Of a DNA stretch of 8,043 nt, positions 5,601 through 8,043 are shown piece after piece (positions within the stretch are counted from its first letter, which is position 1; every line of letters begins with the position of its first letter). A program made the position numbers and the translations under genes. The notes below the pieces were generated by a model. That model was given only the letters and a program-made list of their open reading frames with translations. It was not told the origin of the DNA and did no database searches. The stretch is from Candidatus Cloacimonadota bacterium (GTDB lineage: Bacteria > Cloacimonadota > Cloacimonadia > JGIOTU-2): NCBI GenBank assembly GCA_011043895.1, contig DRBZ01000043.1:1-8043 (forward strand), read 5' to 3'.

Positions 5601-5630
5601 AAGCCCTCTCAGCTATGGACAAGAGGGCTT
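5601..5630 (-). terminator. Rho-independent terminator/attenuator after the tail tube gene
   Basis: Perfect 9-bp arms (AAGCCCTCT and AGAGGGCTT) are separated by a 12-base loop. On the minus strand the 3' arm runs into TTTTAT, a short U-tract, so it should work for leftward transcription, 28 bases after the stop of the putative tail tube gene. The plus strand lacks a U-tract. The short U-run suggests partial rather than complete termination, which would leave head and tube genes more highly expressed than the membrane and tail genes beyond. Confidence 0.7.
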
Positions 5631-5657
5631 ATCTATCATTACGGCAGGTGTGGTATC

Positions 5658-6170
5658 TTATGTAAGAGTTTCGTGATATATGAACTGTCGGAAGTCGGTC
5701 TTCTCATCGACTATTTTCTCAGCTTTGATGGTTGCACTTGGTACCTCACCATTAACTTCTTCTTCCTCGATCGAGGGATCGACCGCAAGGATGACGATGC
5801 TTCTTCGCAGTTTCACATCTTCGAGCAGGAAGTCGCTTACAACACCATCGAGACCATCAAGATACCCCTGGTTTTCAGCAGAGAGATTCATGTGTTTAAG
5901 TTCGAAATTGCCTTTGTAGTTCAGCACCTTGTTCTTTGCGCCGCTGGAACCACCGGAGACCAGCTCCGTCTTATTAGGAGTGCAGGTCCTTTTAAGAGAT
6001 GCATCTGATATCACACCAAGTGCGACCGCTTTATCACCTCCGTCAAAGGTCTCACGGAAGGTTTCGTAGTCCGATGCTGTGGTGATCGGTGTATATTCAG
6101 CAGCAGAACGTCTGAATACCTGGTATCGTGTCGACTTGAGACCTTTTTCACCAAATTTAGGTTCTGACAT
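5658..6170 (-). CDS. Putative major tail tube protein
   Basis: A 170-aa soluble protein, MSEPKFGEKGLKSTRYQVFR ... ending RQFIYHETLT. A GGAGGA site, formed by the last codons of the upstream gene, sits 7 nt before the ATG. The protein is beta-rich in its second half (NKVLNYKGNFELKHMNL, DFLLEDVKLRRSIVILAVD, SATIKAEKIVDE), with a Gly/Ser loop near residues 73-77. Short beta proteins with a central loop, placed after the capsid gene and before the chaperone/tape measure genes, are usually the tail tube subunit; the hairpin after it fits a highly expressed structural gene. Head-tail connector genes expected between capsid and tube are not seen here, so a head decoration or connector-like role is an alternative. 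I assign it by position and secondary-structure pattern, not by a motif. Confidence 0.5.
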   Translation of the reverse strand: MSEPKFGEKGLKSTRYQVFRRSAAEYTPITTASDYETFRETFDGGDKAVALGVISDASLKRTCTPNKTELVSGGSSGAKNKVLNYKGNFELKHMNLSAENQGYLDGLDGVVSDFLLEDVKLRRSIVILAVDPSIEEEEVNGEVPSATIKAEKIVDEKTDFRQFIYHETLT

Positions 6171-6173
6171 ATT

Positions 6174-6425
6174 TTATTCCTCCATCTTTACATTCCCCTC
6201 TGTAGAGGGGTGTTCGCCAGCTGGCGAACGGGGTGTTCTCTTTTTCTTTATTTTCTCGTTACTATCCGCCGTCTGGCGGATGGCAACGCCTTCAGTGGGC
6301 TCTTCCGGCTCTTCAACAGCAAGTTTCCACTTGATCAGTGTCTTGGCTTCGGATTTATTTACCCGGATGACAGAGCCCATCTGATGCCCTTTGAAATTGA
6401 CCTGAGTGAGACGTATGCGTACCAT
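6174..6425 (-). CDS. Small head-region protein with repeat-derived C-terminus
   Basis: An 83-aa protein starting MVRIRLTQVNFKGHQMGSVI. The ATG at 6425 lies one base after the capsid stop; an alternative ATG at 6434 overlaps the capsid gene by 8 nt and has no usable spacing from a ribosome site. Residues 1-38 match the pattern 'V-x-L ... G-x-x-x-G-x-V-I-x-V-x-x-x-x-A-x-x-L-I', a small beta domain common in short proteins next to capsid genes, of unknown function. The second half (about 39-83) is Glu/Pro/Lys-rich and disordered, and much of it is encoded by three DNA palindromes (IRQTADS and RSPAGEHPSTEG). The C-terminal codons supply the ribosome site of the next gene. Product expression is likely; a specific job cannot be given. 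Confidence 0.65.
   Translation of the reverse strand: MVRIRLTQVNFKGHQMGSVIRVNKSEAKTLIKWKLAVEEPEEPTEGVAIRQTADSNEKIKKKRTPRSPAGEHPSTEGNVKMEE
6195..6281. repeat. Cluster of three palindromes inside a coding region
   Basis: 6195-6210 has 7-bp arms CCCCTCT and AGAGGGG around GT. 6212-6229 is a perfect 18-bp palindrome, GTTCGCCAGCTGGCGAAC. 6264-6281 is an 18-bp hairpin, ATCCGCC/GGCGGAT, around GTCT. The last two share the plan CGCC-four bases-GGCG and begin 52 bp apart, so they look like members of one repeat family. All lie in frame within the 3' half of the small head-region gene. They resemble the palindromic elements that insert within genes in some bacteria, such as those of Rickettsia; whether they recur elsewhere in this genome is unknown. 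Confidence 0.85.
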
Positions 6426-6426
6426 T

Positions 6427-7287
6427 TTATGCATTGTCTCGTTTTGTTACAGCGTAGGTCTCTGTCTGTATCTTTCCGCCAAATACGCTGTAGATGTTCA
6501 GCTTATCGCTTGCGCTCCCTGCGGATGGTTCGATCTTGGTACCGAATTCCTTTTGACGACCAAATCCATAGGCAAGCTTGGAATAGAATACATTAACCTT
6601 CTTGTTTTGCGTGCCGGAGAGCAGTCCGCTTGAATTAACCAGCGGCATATCGCTGTAAAGCAGCACGTCAAAACCAAGCAATCGACCGACAACACCATCT
6701 TTCAGCGCTACCGTGTCCGGTATTTTATCTCTGCTGATGAAATCATCGATTGAATACAGATCGGATTCATGATCAGCATTGACAACAGCATAGCGTGCTT
6801 TGAGAGGTGCTCCAGCAGCATTGAGCGCTTTACGTGCATCCAGGAAGTCTGCTTTGCTGAGCTTGTTGTGTTCCGTATCAGCAAGAGTAAGTCTCTGCGC
6901 AACAGCAGTGTTCGTAATGATCTGCTGGATGATGAAAAGGTCGTAGGCATCGAGAAGTCCGTCTTTTGCATCTTCAGTATACAAACTCACCAAATCCAGG
7001 TTAGACTGTGCTTTCTCAATATCCTTGATAATGAGCGGAACGCCTTTTTCCTGATCGAAAAGGATCTGGAAAGCTGTCTTGCTGGGATTAACGAAATCAT
7101 CATCTGCAATAGGCATGTCAACAGCGCTTACCTTGGCAATCTTCGGACCATTGTATGCCTCAGCTCTTGCACCATTGGTCAAAGGAGTGTAGTCCGTGAC
7201 TGTGTTGACAATACGCTGGGTTGTAGCCAGCTCTTTGCGCATCTGTTCGAGGGTTTTATCTCCCCATAGTTGTGGATAGAATCCCAT
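6427..7287 (-). CDS. Major capsid protein (HK97-fold type)
   Basis: A 286-aa protein, the shell subunit of the phage head. AAGGAGGT lies 5 nt before the ATG and overlaps the stop of the scaffold gene. N-terminal residues 1-30 are helical (LEQMRKELATTQRIVNTVTD); residues 50-110 hold the pattern seen in this coat class, AYNGPKIAKVSAVDMPIADD then VPLIIKDIEKAQSNLDLVS. DLFIIQQIITNT follows, and a beta-rich C-terminal part (GFDVLLYSDMPLV ... VFYSKLAYGFGRQKEFG) ends KIQTETYAVTKRDNA. Position directly after a protease/scaffold gene and the 5' end of a head operon fit. No ClpP-type prodomain is fused to it, so scaffold is supplied in trans. Exact subfamily (P22-like versus HK97-like) cannot be fixed by eye. 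Confidence 0.85.
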   Translation of the reverse strand: MGFYPQLWGDKTLEQMRKELATTQRIVNTVTDYTPLTNGARAEAYNGPKIAKVSAVDMPIADDDFVNPSKTAFQILFDQEKGVPLIIKDIEKAQSNLDLVSLYTEDAKDGLLDAYDLFIIQQIITNTAVAQRLTLADTEHNKLSKADFLDARKALNAAGAPLKARYAVVNADHESDLYSIDDFISRDKIPDTVALKDGVVGRLLGFDVLLYSDMPLVNSSGLLSGTQNKKVNVFYSKLAYGFGRQKEFGTKIEPSAGSASDKLNIYSVFGGKIQTETYAVTKRDNA

Positions 7288-7298
7288 TGAATACCTCC

Positions 7299-7718
7299 TT
7301 ATTTGACTCTATCGAGGTACGCATTGCGCAGCTCGTCGAACATTTCTGGGTTTTCATCTTTCATGCGAACGTACTCTTTTGGATCTGCGAGGAGATCCTC
7401 ATACGTCACATTGCTTGTACCTCCGTTAGGAAGTGTATCTCGTTGTGCGAGATTCTGTGCTTTGCTGGATTTCAAAAAGCTCTCGAACTGATCATCAGAG
7501 AGTGAGAGTGCAAATTCTTTTTGTGAGGGAAACAGCTTTCCATCAGAAATTGCTTTATCCACTTTCTGGGCTTTGACCGTGTCGGAGAGCTTGGTGTTTT
7601 CAGATTCAAGGTCAGCATTCTCTTTCTTGAGATCTGAGTTCTCACTCAGCATCCCTTTGACCTTCTCGACGGCAGCGTCCTCAGACTCTACGCCGAGTAA
7701 ACTCAATAGCTTGTTCAT
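7299..7718 (-). CDS. Internal in-frame start: free scaffold protein
   Basis: The ATG at 7718 is codon 108 of the visible protease-scaffold ORF and opens the scaffold part (MNKLLSLLGVES ...), giving 139 aa. AAGGAG lies 8 nt upstream inside the coding sequence, as strong as the sites of the separate genes here. The product has an N-terminal helix, a coiled coil (about 26-52, SENSDLKKENADLESENTKL), a segment KAISDGKLFPSQKEFALSLS typical of Mu-like scaffold regions, a Gly/Thr linker and an acidic helical C-terminus that probably binds the capsid subunit. Nested production of scaffold from a protease gene is known from lambda C/Nu3 and from Mu I/Z. Expression here is inferred from the ribosome site. 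Confidence 0.7.
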   Translation of the reverse strand: MNKLLSLLGVESEDAAVEKVKGMLSENSDLKKENADLESENTKLSDTVKAQKVDKAISDGKLFPSQKEFALSLSDDQFESFLKSSKAQNLAQRDTLPNGGTSNVTYEDLLADPKEYVRMKDENPEMFDELRNAYLDRVK

Positions 7719-8043
7719 GGGTATTTCTCCTTTTGTTTGAACATTTATTTCTTTTGGAATATTTCGAAAATCCTTCCACACATGCCCATCGGGATTGAGA
7801 AAAGCAGATGCTTTCATCTCCCGGATGATAGTATCTACAAAACCTTTTTGCTGTGCTTCGGTTGCGGTGAGCCAGGTCTCCTCATCCATCATCTTATGGA
7901 TCTCTTCGAGCTCGATCCCAGTCTTTTGCGCATACACATCTGCGATCTGATCCTCTAGTTTTTCAAGAAGTTCAGCAGTTTTCTCATGGTCCTTAGAAGT
8001 CCCCCAGGTCATGCCGGTCACATTATGGATCATGAACATCCCG
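7299..8043 (-). CDS. ClpP-like (S14) prohead protease fused to scaffold, N-terminus missing
   Basis: The frame is open to the right edge (Gly precedes the Met at 8039), so the first part, including the catalytic Ser, lies outside. The visible start, MFMIHNVTG, contains the catalytic His motif of ClpP (MIHxP-like). Some 45 residues later, the MMDEETWLTATEAQQKGFVD stretch aligns with the region of ClpP holding the catalytic Asp and the following 'LSAPEAxxxGLVD'; the position equivalent to the Asp holds Glu, as in many phage homologues. After about residue 85 the protease part ends, and from residue 108 a coiled-coil scaffold follows. The protein should cleave head proteins, and probably its own scaffold, during maturation, acting in the prohead. 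It is followed at 12 bp by the capsid gene. Confidence 0.85.
   Translation of the reverse strand, partial: GMFMIHNVTGMTWGTSKDHEKTAELLEKLEDQIADVYAQKTGIELEEIHKMMDEETWLTATEAQQKGFVDTIIREMKASAFLNPDGHVWKDFRNIPKEINVQTKGEIPMNKLLSLLGVESEDAAVEKVKGMLSENSDLKKENADLESENTKLSDTVKAQKVDKAISDGKLFPSQKEFALSLSDDQFESFLKSSKAQNLAQRDTLPNGGTSNVTYEDLLADPKEYVRMKDENPEMFDELRNAYLDRVK
7727..7732 (-). promoter_or_regulatory. Internal ribosome binding site for nested scaffold
   Basis: AAGGAG on the minus strand, 8 nt before the in-frame ATG at 7718 and within codons of the protease-scaffold gene. It is the main evidence for separate scaffold translation. Confidence 0.75.

Noticed and set aside
6769..7269. Plus-strand ORF of 166 codons
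   Set aside because: It is antisense to the well-supported capsid gene, with no upstream ribosome site and no recognisable domain.
1..8043. Defence island, toxin-antitoxin or retron
   Set aside because: Every supported gene fits phage head, tail or membrane functions; no reverse transcriptase, nuclease, toxin pair or structured RNA gene was seen.

Overview
The window is one block of phage or prophage morphogenesis genes. Every supported gene lies on the minus strand, so transcription runs from position 8043 towards 1. Both ends cut through genes. There is no integrase, repressor, replication gene, tRNA or rRNA, so the sequence alone does not tell a free phage from a prophage. The phage looks like a siphovirus (long non-contractile tail): it has a tape measure protein preceded by a G/T-type pair of tail assembly chaperones, and no sheath gene. 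Most starts carry strong AGGAGG-like Shine-Dalgarno sites, which argues against a Bacteroidetes host. A protein that appears to reach the outer membrane argues for a Gram-negative host. A phylum such as Cloacimonadota or Fibrobacterota is only a guess.

Head section (8043 to about 5658): the C-terminal part of a ClpP-like (S14) prohead protease fused to a scaffold, with an in-frame internal start that would give scaffold alone; the major capsid protein; a small protein whose 3' half carries three DNA palindromes; and a protein that is probably the tail tube. A hairpin with a short U-tract (5601-5630) follows and may act as an attenuator.

Membrane section (5541 to 4101): four tightly packed or overlapping genes for an unknown three-segment membrane protein, an XhlA-like coiled-coil/TM protein, a two-TM holin candidate, and a protein with an N-terminal anchor and a C-terminal beta-strand region that could act as a spanin. 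No endolysin is visible.

Tail section (4117 to 1): a 117-bp direct repeat (116/117 identical) flanks a small unknown gene, orf80. The repeat duplicates the junction between the spanin-like gene and the tail chaperone gene and leaves a 33-codon truncated copy of the chaperone start, coupled by ATGA to orf80. Next come the G-like chaperone, a 37-codon T-like ORF in the -1 frame with a T TTT TTT slippery heptamer upstream, the 845-aa tape measure protein with a 10-residue tandem repeat near its C-terminus, and the start of the next tail gene, open to the left edge.

The most interesting points are the repeat-flanked orf80 cassette, the possible one-protein spanin, the palindromes embedded in a coding frame, the nested scaffold and the G/T frameshift. 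I saw no defence system, CRISPR array or clearly new enzyme.
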